DNA from: Bradyrhizobium macuxiense
GTDB taxonomy: Bacteria; Pseudomonadota; Alphaproteobacteria; Rhizobiales; Xanthobacteraceae
NCBI RefSeq assembly: GCF_007993935.1
Contig: NZ_VITY01000005.1
Coordinates: 124,001 to 188,000 of the forward strand
DNA length: 64,000 nucleotides
Direction: 5' to 3'
Below are positions 16,524 through 25,739 of this stretch, one piece after another. Position numbers and translations under genes: made by a program. Numbering within the stretch: the stretch's first letter is position 1; each line of letters starts with the position of its first letter. The notes below the pieces were generated by a model that was not told where the DNA came from, did no database searches, and worked only from the letters and a program-made list of their open reading frames with translations.

Positions 16524-17597
16524 ATGAACAAGTTCTCTTTCTTCCTTCGCTCTGTTGTCATCGGCTGCGCGGTCGTGCTCGCGGCCGCGCCTGCGGCCGA
16601 CGCCGCGCCGAGGAAAAGCTTCAAGGTCGCCTGGTCGATCTATGTCGGATGGATGCCGTGGGGCTATGCGGCCGACACCGGCATCGTCAAGAAGTGGGCC
16701 GACAAATACGGCATCGCGATCGAGGTCAAGCAGTTCAACGACTACGTCGAATCGATCAACCAGTACACCGCCGGCGGCTATGATGCCGTCACCATCACCA
16801 ACATGGATGCGCTGTCGATTCCGGCGGCCGGCGGCGTCGACACGACAGCCGTCGTGATGGGCGACTTCTCCAACGGCAATGACGCCGTGATCCTGAAGAA
16901 CAAGTCCGACCTCGCCGCGATCAAGGGACAGACGGTCAATCTGGTCGAGTTCTCGGTGTCGCACTATCTGCTGGCGCGGGCGCTGGAGACCAGCAAGCTG
17001 AGCGAGAAGGACGTCAAGGTCGTCAACACGTCGGATGCCGATATCGCGGCCGCCTACAAGACGCCTGATGTCAATGCGGTCGTGACCTGGAATCCGATCG
17101 TGACGGAAATCCTCGGCTCGCCTGACGCCAGGAAGGTGTTCGATTCCTCGCAGATCCCCGGCGAGATCATGGACCTGATGGTGGTGAACACCGCGGTCGC
17201 CAAGGACAATCCGGATTTCGCCAAGGCGCTGGTGGGCATCTGGTACGAGACGCTCTCCAGGATGACGGCGAACGATCCCGCCGCGAAGGCCGCCAAGGAG
17301 GCGATGGCCAAGGCCTCAGGCACCGACCTCGCCGGCTTCGACAGCCAGCTCTCGACCACCAAACTGTTCGACAAGGCAACCGACGCCGAAGCCTTTACGC
17401 GCAGCAAGACCGTCGGAGCGACCATGGATCGCGTCCGCAAGTTCCTGTTCGAAAAGGATCTGCTCGGCAAGGGCGCGAAATCGGCCGACGCCGTCGGCAT
17501 CGAACTCGCCGACAAGTCGGTGCTGGGCGACAAGGCGAACGTCAAGCTGCGTTTCGATCCGACCTACATGGACGAAGCCGCCAAAGGCAAGCTCTGA
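16524..17597 (+). CDS. ABC transporter substrate-binding protein of guanidine/urea-carboxylase locus
   Basis: A 357-residue periplasmic binding protein of the NMT1/TauA-like class, close to the group annotated as 'urea carboxylase region' binding proteins. A signal peptide (residues 1-27, ending ADAAPRK) precedes FKVAWSIYVGWMPWGYAADT, with ligand-site aromatics, and IVKKWADKYGIAIEVKQFND. Its place behind a guanidine-I riboswitch suggests that the ligand is guanidine or a derivative rather than urea; that is inference. The start at 16524 follows AGAGGGAT. First gene of a six-gene operon. Confidence 0.9.
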   Translation: MNKFSFFLRSVVIGCAVVLAAAPAADAAPRKSFKVAWSIYVGWMPWGYAADTGIVKKWADKYGIAIEVKQFNDYVESINQYTAGGYDAVTITNMDALSIPAAGGVDTTAVVMGDFSNGNDAVILKNKSDLAAIKGQTVNLVEFSVSHYLLARALETSKLSEKDVKVVNTSDADIAAAYKTPDVNAVVTWNPIVTEILGSPDARKVFDSSQIPGEIMDLMVVNTAVAKDNPDFAKALVGIWYETLSRMTANDPAAKAAKEAMAKASGTDLAGFDSQLSTTKLFDKATDAEAFTRSKTVGATMDRVRKFLFEKDLLGKGAKSADAVGIELADKSVLGDKANVKLRFDPTYMDEAAKGKL

Positions 17598-17630
17598 CGC
17601 CACCGCGTGACCCCCAAGCAGGAACCGACG

Positions 17631-18449
17631 ATGCGACTCGTGAACATACGGCCGGGACGGCAGACGCGGTTCTATCTGCTCGCGCTGCCGTTCCTCTTGG
17701 TCGCAATCGCCTACTTCGCCGGCTCCAGCGCGCGGCTCGCGCAGAACCCGAACGACAAGCTGCTGCCGGCGTTGCCGAGCATGGTGCAGGCGGTCAAGCA
17801 GATGGCGTTCGAGGTCGACCCGCGCACCGGCGGCTATCTGATGGCCTCCGACACCGTCGCCAGCCTGGGGCGACTGGGGTCTGCGCTTCTGATCTCGACG
17901 GTGGCGGCGCTGGTGCTCGGCATCGTGATCGGGCTGTTGCCCGGCGCCAACGCCTTGCTCGGACCGTTCGTGTCGGTCACCTCGATGGTGCCGCCGCTGG
18001 CATTGTTGCCGATCCTGTTCATCGTGATGGGGTTGGGGGAGAACTCGAAGATCGCGCTGATCGTGATCGGGACGCTGCCCTGCATGATCCGCGATCTCGC
18101 CATGAAAGTGCAGGAGCTGCCACGCGAGCAGATCGTCAAGGCGCAGACGCTCGGCGCCTCGACCTGGCAGATCGCGCTGCGCGTCGCGATGCCGCAAACC
18201 CTGCCGCGGCTGATCGACGTGCTGCGGCTGCAACTCGGCCCGGCGTGGCTGTTCCTGATCGCGGCCGAGGCGATCGCGTCCGATTCCGGGCTCGGCTACC
18301 GGATCTTCCTGGTGCGGCGCTATCTCGCGATGGACGTCATCATCCCCTACGTCGCCTGGATCACGCTGCTGGCGTTCCTGATCGATGTCGGCCTGCGCGT
18401 CCTGCAACGCAAGGCGTTTCCCTGGTTTGCCTCGGTGAGGGCGGAATGA
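17631..18449 (+). CDS. ABC transporter permease, guanidine/urea-carboxylase locus
   Basis: A 272-residue inner-membrane permease of the NitT/TauT type with six likely membrane segments (first at FYLLALPFLLVAIAYFAG). The EAA loop that docks the ATPase is visible in MKVQELPREQIVKAQTLGAS, followed by WQIALRVAMPQTLP. The ATG at 17631 is preferred because CAGGAA precedes it; an in-frame GTG at 17607 would add 8 residues. Its stop overlaps the start of the ATPase gene by 3 bases (ATGA). Confidence 0.9.
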   Translation: MRLVNIRPGRQTRFYLLALPFLLVAIAYFAGSSARLAQNPNDKLLPALPSMVQAVKQMAFEVDPRTGGYLMASDTVASLGRLGSALLISTVAALVLGIVIGLLPGANALLGPFVSVTSMVPPLALLPILFIVMGLGENSKIALIVIGTLPCMIRDLAMKVQELPREQIVKAQTLGASTWQIALRVAMPQTLPRLIDVLRLQLGPAWLFLIAAEAIASDSGLGYRIFLVRRYLAMDVIIPYVAWITLLAFLIDVGLRVLQRKAFPWFASVRAE

Positions 18450-19279
18450 GCGCGATCCGTTTCGATGACGTCTGGAAGGAATATGGCGACCACATCGTGC
18501 TCGAGCGCATCACGATGGAGGTCGAGCCGCGCGCCTTCATTGCGCTGGTCGGCCCGTCCGGCTGCGGCAAGACCACGTTGTTGCGCATGCTGCTCGGCGA
18601 GGAGCAGCCGAGCCGCGGCCAGATCCTGGTCGACGGCAAGCCCTTGCTCGCCGAGCCGGACGCCGATCGCGGCGTGGTGTTTCAGCGCTACTCGGTGTTT
18701 CCGCATCTCACCGTGCTGCAGAACGTCATGCTCGGCCGCGAGTTGCGCGACGCAAAGTTCATTGGCCGGCTGTTCGGCGCCGCACGCCGCGCGGCCGCCG
18801 ACGATGCCATGAAGCTGCTCGCCGAGGTCGGCCTCGCCGGTCAGGAGAGCAAATATCCGTCGGCGCTGTCAGGCGGCATGCAGCAGCGCCTCGCGCTGGC
18901 GCAGGCGATCATGCGCGGCCCGAAGATCCTGCTGCTCGACGAGCCGTTCGGCGCGCTTGACCCGGGCATCCGCGCCGACATCCACGTCCTGATGAAGCGG
19001 CTGTGGAACGAGACCCATCTGACGGTCGTGATGGTGACGCATGACCTCAGTGAAGCCTTCGGGCTCGCCACGCGCGTGATCGCGTTGGAACGGTCCCGCA
19101 ACCGGCCCGAGGAGCGCGAGCGTTACGGCGCCACCGTGTCGCGCGACCTCGAGATCTTTCCGCGCCGCAGTGCCGAGCTGCGGACCACAGTTCAACCAGC
19201 TCCGGCCGGGACGACCCGGTCAGGCAAGGAGCATCAGCCGGGACGGCCCGGCGCTCTCGTCTTGAAGGAGCAACCATGA
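18446..19279 (+). CDS. ABC transporter ATP-binding protein, guanidine/urea-carboxylase locus
   Basis: A 277-residue ATPase that powers the importer. Walker A is GPSGCGKTT (about 36-44), the Q-loop is VVFQRYSVFPHL, the signature is LSGGMQQRLALAQA, Walker B is ILLLDEPFGALDP and the H-loop is VMVTHDLSEAF. A C-terminal extension (about 215-277, rich in Arg, Pro and Gly) goes beyond the usual end of NitT/TauT ATPases. It starts inside the permease stop and its own stop overlaps the next start (ATGA at 19276), so translation is coupled along the operon. Confidence 0.93.
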   Translation: MSAIRFDDVWKEYGDHIVLERITMEVEPRAFIALVGPSGCGKTTLLRMLLGEEQPSRGQILVDGKPLLAEPDADRGVVFQRYSVFPHLTVLQNVMLGRELRDAKFIGRLFGAARRAAADDAMKLLAEVGLAGQESKYPSALSGGMQQRLALAQAIMRGPKILLLDEPFGALDPGIRADIHVLMKRLWNETHLTVVMVTHDLSEAFGLATRVIALERSRNRPEERERYGATVSRDLEIFPRRSAELRTTVQPAPAGTTRSGKEHQPGRPGALVLKEQP

Positions 19280-20121
19280 TCCTCACAGAGGAACAGAAGG
19301 CCGAGGTCGCGGCGCATACCCGACGCTACAACGAGCTGAAGGCGGCGGGGCAGGAGCACGCGCCGCGGGCGCTGCCGTCGCCGACCGCGCGCGACGGCGC
19401 GCTGATCGCCGCCGATTCAATCATCCATCGCGAGGTGATTCCGGCTGGCTGGTACTGGACCACACGGCTGAACCGCGGCGACGCGCTGCGCATCGTCAAC
19501 ACGTCGGGGAAATCGACCGTCAGCCTGCTGGCCTGGAACGCGGCCGATCCCAGTGAACGGCTCAACCACGCCGACACCATCAAGGTGCAGTGGGCGGCAC
19601 GGCTGCAGAAGGGACGCGTGCTGCTGTCCGACATGGGGCGCGCGCTGCTCGGCATCACCGAGGACACCAGCGCCGCGCATGATGCCGTGGTCGGCGGCTC
19701 GACATCAGCGACCAACCTGGCGAACTACGGCGACGGGAATTTCCGCAACACGCGCGACAATTTCATTCTCGCTGCGATGAAGCTCGGGCTCGACCGCCGC
19801 GACGTGCATCCCTGCGTCAGCTTCTTCGCGCCGGTCGCGATCGACGCCGACGGCAAGTTTGTCTGGTCGGAGGGGCGTCGCGAGAAGGGCGACTTCGTCG
19901 AGCTTCGCGCGGAAATGGATCTGCTGATCGCGCTGTCGAATTGTCCGCATCCGCTCGATCCTGCTGCGGCCTATCCGCAGGCGAGCGTGGAGATCGTGCG
20001 CTACCGCGCCGATGCGCCCACGGCGGACGATCTTTGCCGCACCGCGACCGCGGAGGCGGTTCGCGCCTATGAGAACAACGCGCTGTATTTCGGCGAAGCT
20101 CTGGAAGGAGCCGCGCGATGA
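19276..20121 (+). CDS. DUF1989 protein, urea-amidolyase-associated protein 1 (carboxyguanidine deiminase subunit)
   Basis: A 281-residue cytoplasmic protein of the DUF1989 family (UAAP1 type). Published work on guanidine-assimilating bacteria identified the two DUF1989 proteins of such operons as a heteromeric carboxyguanidine deiminase (CgdA/CgdB), which turns carboxyguanidine into allophanate and ammonia. Visible motifs are WYWTTRLNRGDALRIVNTSG, GGSTSATNLANYGDG, RDNFILAAMKLGLDRRDVHP and LSNCPHPLDP, where the Cys/His cluster probably contributes to a metal site. It overlaps its neighbours by 4 bases on both sides. Which subunit letter applies is not decided here. Confidence 0.9.
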   Translation: MILTEEQKAEVAAHTRRYNELKAAGQEHAPRALPSPTARDGALIAADSIIHREVIPAGWYWTTRLNRGDALRIVNTSGKSTVSLLAWNAADPSERLNHADTIKVQWAARLQKGRVLLSDMGRALLGITEDTSAAHDAVVGGSTSATNLANYGDGNFRNTRDNFILAAMKLGLDRRDVHPCVSFFAPVAIDADGKFVWSEGRREKGDFVELRAEMDLLIALSNCPHPLDPAAAYPQASVEIVRYRADAPTADDLCRTATAEAVRAYENNALYFGEALEGAAR

Positions 20122-20771
20122 CCACGCAATCCGTTCAGACGCGCGGTCGCGTCGTCCTCGATGTCGAAATTCCTGCGCGCAAGCCGTGGTCGGCGATCAT
20201 CCGCAAGGGCCAGACCTTGCGAATCACCGATACCCACGGCCAGCAGGCGGTGGATACGCTGTTCTATTGTGCCGACGATTTCGGCGAGCGCTACAGCGGC
20301 CAGGATACGCTGCGCGCGCAAGGCTCTGCCTATGTCGGCCTCGGCACCAGTATCATGTCCAATGAAGGCCGCGTGATGCTGCGCGTCACGGCCGACAGTT
20401 GCGGCCTGCATGATACGTCGGCGGGCGCCTGCTCCTGCGAGAGCAACACCGTGCGGTTCGGTCACCAGACCCGCTACCAGCACGCCTGCCGCGAGAATTT
20501 TGTGATCGAGGCCGCGAAATACGGGCTGTCGAAGCGCGACATCGTGCCGAATTTGAATTTCTTCATGAACGTGCCGATCGACCCCGCCGGCAATTTCACC
20601 GTGGTCGACGGCGTCTCGAAGCCCGGTGACGCCATCGAGCTGGTCGCCGAGATGGACGTGCTCTGCCTGATCTCGAACTGCCCGCAAATCAACAATCCCT
20701 GCAACGGCTTCTTCCCGACGCCGGTGCAAGTCACGATCTTCGATGCGACGATCTCCGAGCCGGAGGCGTGA
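20118..20771 (+). CDS. DUF1989 protein, urea-amidolyase-associated protein 2 (carboxyguanidine deiminase subunit)
   Basis: A 217-residue partner of the preceding DUF1989 protein (UAAP2 type). Conserved segments are ITDTHGQQAVDTLFYCADDF, DTSAGACSCESNTVRFG, HACRENFVIEAAKYGLSKRD and the Cys-rich ISNCPQINNPCNGFFPTP, with more cysteines than the first subunit. The pair is expected to act on carboxyguanidine made by the carboxylase encoded 3 bases downstream. The start overlaps the previous stop (ATGA). Confidence 0.9.
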   Translation: MTTQSVQTRGRVVLDVEIPARKPWSAIIRKGQTLRITDTHGQQAVDTLFYCADDFGERYSGQDTLRAQGSAYVGLGTSIMSNEGRVMLRVTADSCGLHDTSAGACSCESNTVRFGHQTRYQHACRENFVIEAAKYGLSKRDIVPNLNFFMNVPIDPAGNFTVVDGVSKPGDAIELVAEMDVLCLISNCPQINNPCNGFFPTPVQVTIFDATISEPEA

Positions 20772-20774
20772 GGC

Positions 20775-23700
20775 ATGTTCAGCAAGGTCCTGATTGCCAA
20801 CCGCGGCGAGATCGCCGGGCGGATCGGCAGAACATTGCGCCATATGGGCATCGCTTCGGTCGCGGTCTATTCCGACGCCGACCGCTTCACCCGGCCGGTG
20901 CTCGAGGCCGACGAGGCGGTGCGCATTGGCCCTGCGCCCGCCGCCGAGAGCTACCTCAACGTCGATGCCATCATGGCGGCGTGTCTTGCGACCGGCGCCG
21001 AGGCGGTGCATCCCGGCTACGGCTTCCTGTCGGAGAACCGCCGCTTTGCCGAGCGGCTCGCTGAGCACGGCATCAAGTTCATCGGGCCGCGGCCGGAGCA
21101 TCTCGACGCCTTCGGCCTCAAGCACAAGGCACGTGAGATCGCCGAGCAAAGCGGCGTGCCGCTGCTGCCTGGCTCTGGCCTCTTGGGGACCATCGACGAG
21201 GCAGTGCAGCAGGCGGAAGCGATCGGCTTTCCGGTCATGCTGAAGAGCACGGCGGGCGGCGGCGGCATCGGCATGCAGCTCTGCCACGACATGGCGACGC
21301 TGCGCGAGCGGTTCGAATCGGTGCAGCGCACCGCGCGGGCGAGTTTTGGCGATGCCCGGGTCTATCTCGAGCGGTTCGTCGCCCGAGCGCGCCACATCGA
21401 GGTGCAGATCTTCGGCAACGGCAAGGGCGACGTGGTCGCGCTCGGCGAGCGCGACTGCTCGCTGCAGCGGCGCAACCAGAAGGTTTTTGAGGAGACGCCC
21501 GCGCCGGGGCTCTCGGCCGAGATCAGGCGGCGGCTGCATGCGGCGGCAGTGTCGCTCGGCGAGGCGGTAAGCTACGAATCCGCTGGCACCGTGGAGTTCA
21601 TCTACGACGTCGAGCGCGAGGATTTCTACTTCCTCGAGGTCAATACCCGCCTTCAGGTCGAGCATCCCGTCACCGAGCAGGTTTACGGCGCTGATCTCGT
21701 CGAGTGGATGATCCGGCAGGCGGCCGGCGAGGACGTGCTGGCGCACGCGAGCACGCTGGCGCCCAAGGGCGCGGCGATCGAGGTACGGCTCTATGCCGAG
21801 AACCCGGGCGCAGGATTCCGTCCGAGCGCGGGCCGGCTGACGCAGGTGACATTCTCGCCGGACGCACGGATCGACGGCTGGATCGAGACCGGCACCGAGG
21901 TGACGCCGTTCTACGATCCCATGCTGGCCAAGATCATCGTTGCCGCCGAAACGCGCGAGGCCGCGATCGCGCGGCTTTCGCAGGCGCTCGATGAGACGGT
22001 CGTCGCCGGCATCGAGACCAATCTCGACTATCTGCGTGCGATCGCCGCCTCGGACGTGTTCCGCAGCGGGCAGGTGGCGACCAGCGTGCTCGGCGAATTC
22101 GCCTATCGTCCCCGCACCATCGACGTCGTCGCGCCAGGTGCGCAGAGCGGGGTGCAGGAATTGCCCGGCCGGCTGCATCTCTGGCATGTCGGCGTGCCGC
22201 CGAGCGGCCCGATGGACGAACGGTCGTTTCGGCTTGCCAACCGTGTGGTCGGAAATCCGGAAGCAACGACCGCGCTGGAGTTGACCGTCAACGGGCCGAC
22301 CCTGCGCTTCAACTCCGGTGCGATCGTCGCGCTCGCAGGCGCGCGCATGAGGGCATCGCTCGACGGCGCCGAGATTGCCTACGACGAACCGGTCGCGGTG
22401 CGTGCCGGCCAGACACTGGTCATCGGCAGCATCAAGGGCCCGGGCCAGCGCAGCTATCTCGCCGTGCGCGGCGGCATCGATGTGCCAGAGATCCTCGGCT
22501 CGCGCGCCGTGTTCGCGCTCGGTGCGTTCGGCGGCCATGCGACGGGCTCGCTGAAGGCCGGCGACGTGCTGCATATCGGTGCCGAGACGCCGAGCCTTGC
22601 CGCTGCTCGGCGCGCAACGGCGGACGAACAGCCGCAGCTCACATCAGCGTGGCAGATCGGTGTGGTCTACGGCCCACATGGCGCGCCGGACTTTTTCCTC
22701 GACGAGGACATCGAGACGTTGTTTGCGTCGAGCTACGAGGTGCACTTCAACAGCGCCCGCACCGGCGTGCGGTTGATCGGCCCGAAGCCGCGCTGGGCGC
22801 GGGCCGACGGCGGCGAGGCCGGGCTGCATCCGTCGAACATCCACGACAATGCCTATGCGATCGGCTCGATTGATTTCACCGGCGACATGCCGATCATTCT
22901 CGGGCCCGACGGCCCGAGCCTCGGCGGCTTCGTCTGTCCGGCCGTCGTCGCGCGCGACGAGCTCTGGAAGGTCGGCCAGCTCCGGCCCGGCGACACCGTT
23001 CGCTTCGTCGCGGTGAAGCGCGACGATCCGGTTGCCGGGCCCACGGTGCTGCGTGCGCCCGAGCTCGGTTCGGCCATTGTCGGCCGCAACGAGGACGGCC
23101 CGATCCCGGTGGTGTACCGCCGCGCCGGCGACGACAATCTCCTGGTCGAATACGGTCCGATGGAGCTCGACATCGCGCTGCGGCTGCGCGTCCATGTGCT
23201 GGCGCAGGCGCTGGAAGAGGCGAAGCTCGGCGGCCTGATCGATCTGACGCCCGGCATCCGCTCGCTGCAGATCCATTATGACGGTACGGCGCTGTCGCGC
23301 GGAAAACTGCTCGACGTGCTCAGGCGGATCGAGCGCGAATTGCCTGATGTCGATGCGATGCGGGTGCCGAGCCGCACCGTGCATCTGCCGCTGTCATGGC
23401 GCGATCCGCAGGCCGAGCTTGCGATGCGCAAGTATCAGGAGCTGGTGCGCGCGGATGCGCCGTGGTGTCCCTCGAATGTCGAGTTCATTCGGCGCATCAA
23501 CGGGCTCGGCAGCGAGGACGATGTCCGCCGCGTCGTGTTCGACGCCGACTATTTCGTGCTCGGCCTTGGCGACGTCTATCTCGGCGCGCCGGTGGCAACG
23601 CCACTCGACCCGCGGCATCGCCTCGTGACCACGAAGTACAATCCGGCGCGGACCTGGACGCCGGAGAATGCGGTCGGGATCGGCGGCGCCTATATGTGCA

Positions 23701-24317
23701 TCTACGGCATGGAAGGGCCGGGCGGCTACCAGCTGTTCGGCCGCACCATCCAGGTCTGGAACAGCTGGCGCACGACGCCGGTGTTCGAGCCCGGCCATCC
23801 CTGGCTGCTGCGGTTCTTCGACAAGATCCGCTTCTTTCCGATCGACGCCGACGAACTGCTCGACGCCCGCGCCGCATTCCCGCACGGGCAATACGACATC
23901 CGGATCGAGCAGGGCGAGTTCTCCTACGCCGGCTATGCCAGGCAGCTGGCCGAGATGCAGCCATCGATTGCCGCGTTCAAGGCGACCCAGCAGGCGGCGT
24001 TCGACGCCGAGCGTCAGCGCTGGCGCGAGATGAAGCTCGACGAGGCGCCGGCGGAGACGCTCGATGTGAGCGCCACAGCGAAGGGTATTCCCGATGGTCA
24101 GATCGGCGCCTTCTCCGAGGTGCCGGGCAACATCTGGAAGATCCTGGTCGAGGAGGGCGCCGCGGTCGCAGCCGGCGACACGCTCGCCATCATCGAGTCC
24201 ATGAAGATGGAGATCTCGGTGCTCTCCCCGGCGGCAGGCCGCATCGCGTCGGTGCCGGTCAAGCCCGGCCAGACGCTGCGCGCCGGCGACGTCGTGGCGT
24301 TGCTCCGGCCGGGTTAG
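20775..24317 (+). CDS. Biotin-dependent urea/guanidine carboxylase
   Basis: An 1,180-residue cytoplasmic enzyme. In order: biotin carboxylase domain (1-450; FSKVLIANRGEIAGRIGRTL at the start, ATP-grasp LKSTAGGGGIGMQ near 155, EVNTRLQVEHPVTE near 300); KipA/AHS2-like region (about 470-760; GVPPSGPMDERSFRLANRVV); KipI/AHS1-like region (about 770-970); a linker with RTWTPENAVGIGGAYMCIYG; and a biotinyl domain with the biotin-accepting lysine in IESMKMEIS (K1144). The length matches urea carboxylase without a fused allophanate hydrolase. The riboswitch and DUF1989 partners argue that guanidine is the true substrate, giving carboxyguanidine at the cost of ATP and bicarbonate. Last gene of the operon; no allophanate hydrolase follows. 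Confidence 0.93.
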   Translation: MFSKVLIANRGEIAGRIGRTLRHMGIASVAVYSDADRFTRPVLEADEAVRIGPAPAAESYLNVDAIMAACLATGAEAVHPGYGFLSENRRFAERLAEHGIKFIGPRPEHLDAFGLKHKAREIAEQSGVPLLPGSGLLGTIDEAVQQAEAIGFPVMLKSTAGGGGIGMQLCHDMATLRERFESVQRTARASFGDARVYLERFVARARHIEVQIFGNGKGDVVALGERDCSLQRRNQKVFEETPAPGLSAEIRRRLHAAAVSLGEAVSYESAGTVEFIYDVEREDFYFLEVNTRLQVEHPVTEQVYGADLVEWMIRQAAGEDVLAHASTLAPKGAAIEVRLYAENPGAGFRPSAGRLTQVTFSPDARIDGWIETGTEVTPFYDPMLAKIIVAAETREAAIARLSQALDETVVAGIETNLDYLRAIAASDVFRSGQVATSVLGEFAYRPRTIDVVAPGAQSGVQELPGRLHLWHVGVPPSGPMDERSFRLANRVVGNPEATTALELTVNGPTLRFNSGAIVALAGARMRASLDGAEIAYDEPVAVRAGQTLVIGSIKGPGQRSYLAVRGGIDVPEILGSRAVFALGAFGGHATGSLKAGDVLHIGAETPSLAAARRATADEQPQLTSAWQIGVVYGPHGAPDFFLDEDIETLFASSYEVHFNSARTGVRLIGPKPRWARADGGEAGLHPSNIHDNAYAIGSIDFTGDMPIILGPDGPSLGGFVCPAVVARDELWKVGQLRPGDTVRFVAVKRDDPVAGPTVLRAPELGSAIVGRNEDGPIPVVYRRAGDDNLLVEYGPMELDIALRLRVHVLAQALEEAKLGGLIDLTPGIRSLQIHYDGTALSRGKLLDVLRRIERELPDVDAMRVPSRTVHLPLSWRDPQAELAMRKYQELVRADAPWCPSNVEFIRRINGLGSEDDVRRVVFDADYFVLGLGDVYLGAPVATPLDPRHRLVTTKYNPARTWTPENAVGIGGAYMCIYGMEGPGGYQLFGRTIQVWNSWRTTPVFEPGHPWLLRFFDKIRFFPIDADELLDARAAFPHGQYDIRIEQGEFSYAGYARQLAEMQPSIAAFKATQQAAFDAERQRWREMKLDEAPAETLDVSATAKGIPDGQIGAFSEVPGNIWKILVEEGAAVAAGDTLAIIESMKMEISVLSPAAGRIASVPVKPGQTLRAGDVVALLRPG

Positions 24318-24352
24318 GACGGGTGCGCATCGAGATGTAACGTCCGCCTAAT

Positions 24353-25615
24353 TCACGACGGTGGCGCGGATGCGGATGCTGCGCGGGTTCTCAGGCGGAC
24401 CAGCAGCGGTCCTGCGTGTGCCGTCGGAACTTCCCAGTTCGCACCGGCGGAGGGGATGTCTCGATCGGATGCGCTCACCGGGGACTGTCGGTCACCCCTG
24501 GTTCCGAGGGCGTTCAGGAGCATCGCGAACACGATCATCACCATGACGCCTGCAACGCTGAGCGCAATCTGAATCGAAGGCCTGTTCGATACGTCGAACA
24601 GATCGAATTGGCTGACGAGCGCCAGCAGGACGCCGAGACAAAAGATCGGTAGTGAGTTCTCGCCGCAGCTTCTCGCGCTGCGCAGCAGCGGCGCCGACAG
24701 TCCTCGCCAACCCTGGGGAACGAGCTGCAACGCCACGATCGCGAGAGCCAGGAAATGCAGCAGTCGCAACGGACTCAGATTCGATTTGTCCAATGGAAAC
24801 AGCAGATCCGTCAAAGTCTGCGGGAGCAGTGACTTGCTGCCCTGGCCCAGTGCAAGGACCAGGCTGAACGCCAGATAGAGGATGGACAGCACAAGAGCAG
24901 GGCGCGACGTCACCCACCTTCGGGCCCTCTGCCCCTCGATGACGCTCCATGCGCCCAGCACGATCAGAAGCTGCCAGGCCAGCGGATTGAAGAACCAGGC
25001 GCTGTCGGGCCAGGCGGGAACCCGCCATCCGAAGATGTGCACCAGTGCGTAGAGCAACGTCGAAAGGCCGAGCGTCATGTTTGGCGCGCGCAGCAGCAGC
25101 CACAGCAGCGGTGCGAACAGGACGTGACAGATCACAAAAACCGGCAAGACATCGGTATTGACCGGGCGGTACTGCAGGACCGCGGCATGCGCGAGGGTCG
25201 CGCCCGGATGCTCGAATAGAATCCGCGTATTGCTCGCGTCGGCAAGACGATCACTGCCTGCGACGTAGACAAGGATGGCGCAGGCGAGCGTCAGCAGCAG
25301 GAAGGCGGCATAGATGTCCCACCCCCGCCGCAGCGAGCGGTCGATCATGTGCCTCCAGCCCTCGCGCTGATACGCTCTGCCATAAGCCAGCGCGCAGGTG
25401 ACGCCGGAGATGAACATGAATATTTCGGCGGCGTCGCAGAAGCCGTAGTTGCGCAGCGTCAGCCAGCTTCCGACGTTGTTCGGGATGTGATCGAGAAAGA
25501 TCCACCATAATGCGATGCCGCGGCAGATATCGATGCGCGGGTCGCGGCCGGTCGATCTGAACTCCGGCGGAGTTTCGCCGATCAATCGTTTCGAGCAGTG
25601 CGTTCGATCATGCAT
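24353..25615 (-). CDS. opgC: OpgC-family membrane acyltransferase (glucan succinylation type)
   Basis: A 420-residue inner-membrane protein with about ten hydrophobic segments. It has the OpgC opening DPRIDICRGIALWWIFLDHI and RNYGFCDAAEIFMFISGVTC. OpgC proteins transfer succinyl or similar groups to osmoregulated periplasmic glucans. The polar C-terminal tail (about 380-420) is not conserved-looking. The start is set at 25615, as the frame upstream encodes a poorly structured Arg/His-rich stretch; the ribosome-binding site is weak, so the start is uncertain. It is convergent with the guanidine carboxylase gene (35 bases between stops). Confidence 0.87.
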   Translation of the reverse strand: MHDRTHCSKRLIGETPPEFRSTGRDPRIDICRGIALWWIFLDHIPNNVGSWLTLRNYGFCDAAEIFMFISGVTCALAYGRAYQREGWRHMIDRSLRRGWDIYAAFLLLTLACAILVYVAGSDRLADASNTRILFEHPGATLAHAAVLQYRPVNTDVLPVFVICHVLFAPLLWLLLRAPNMTLGLSTLLYALVHIFGWRVPAWPDSAWFFNPLAWQLLIVLGAWSVIEGQRARRWVTSRPALVLSILYLAFSLVLALGQGSKSLLPQTLTDLLFPLDKSNLSPLRLLHFLALAIVALQLVPQGWRGLSAPLLRSARSCGENSLPIFCLGVLLALVSQFDLFDVSNRPSIQIALSVAGVMVMIVFAMLLNALGTRGDRQSPVSASDRDIPSAGANWEVPTAHAGPLLVRLRTRAASASAPPS

Positions 25616-25739
25616 TTGTCGATCTGTCCGGCCTGCGCGCACGACCTCATCGGGCAATGGCCCATGGGGCGCTCGGATGCTCCGATGCGCGCGCGTGCCG
25701 GACCAGCCTCCGGCCAACTCTTGGGATTGTGTGCTCCGG

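Noticed and set aside
20067..22574. 835-codon open frame on the minus strand
   Set aside because: Antisense shadow of the carboxylase and DUF1989 genes; composition is His/Arg/Asp-rich without domains, as expected from GC-rich third positions.
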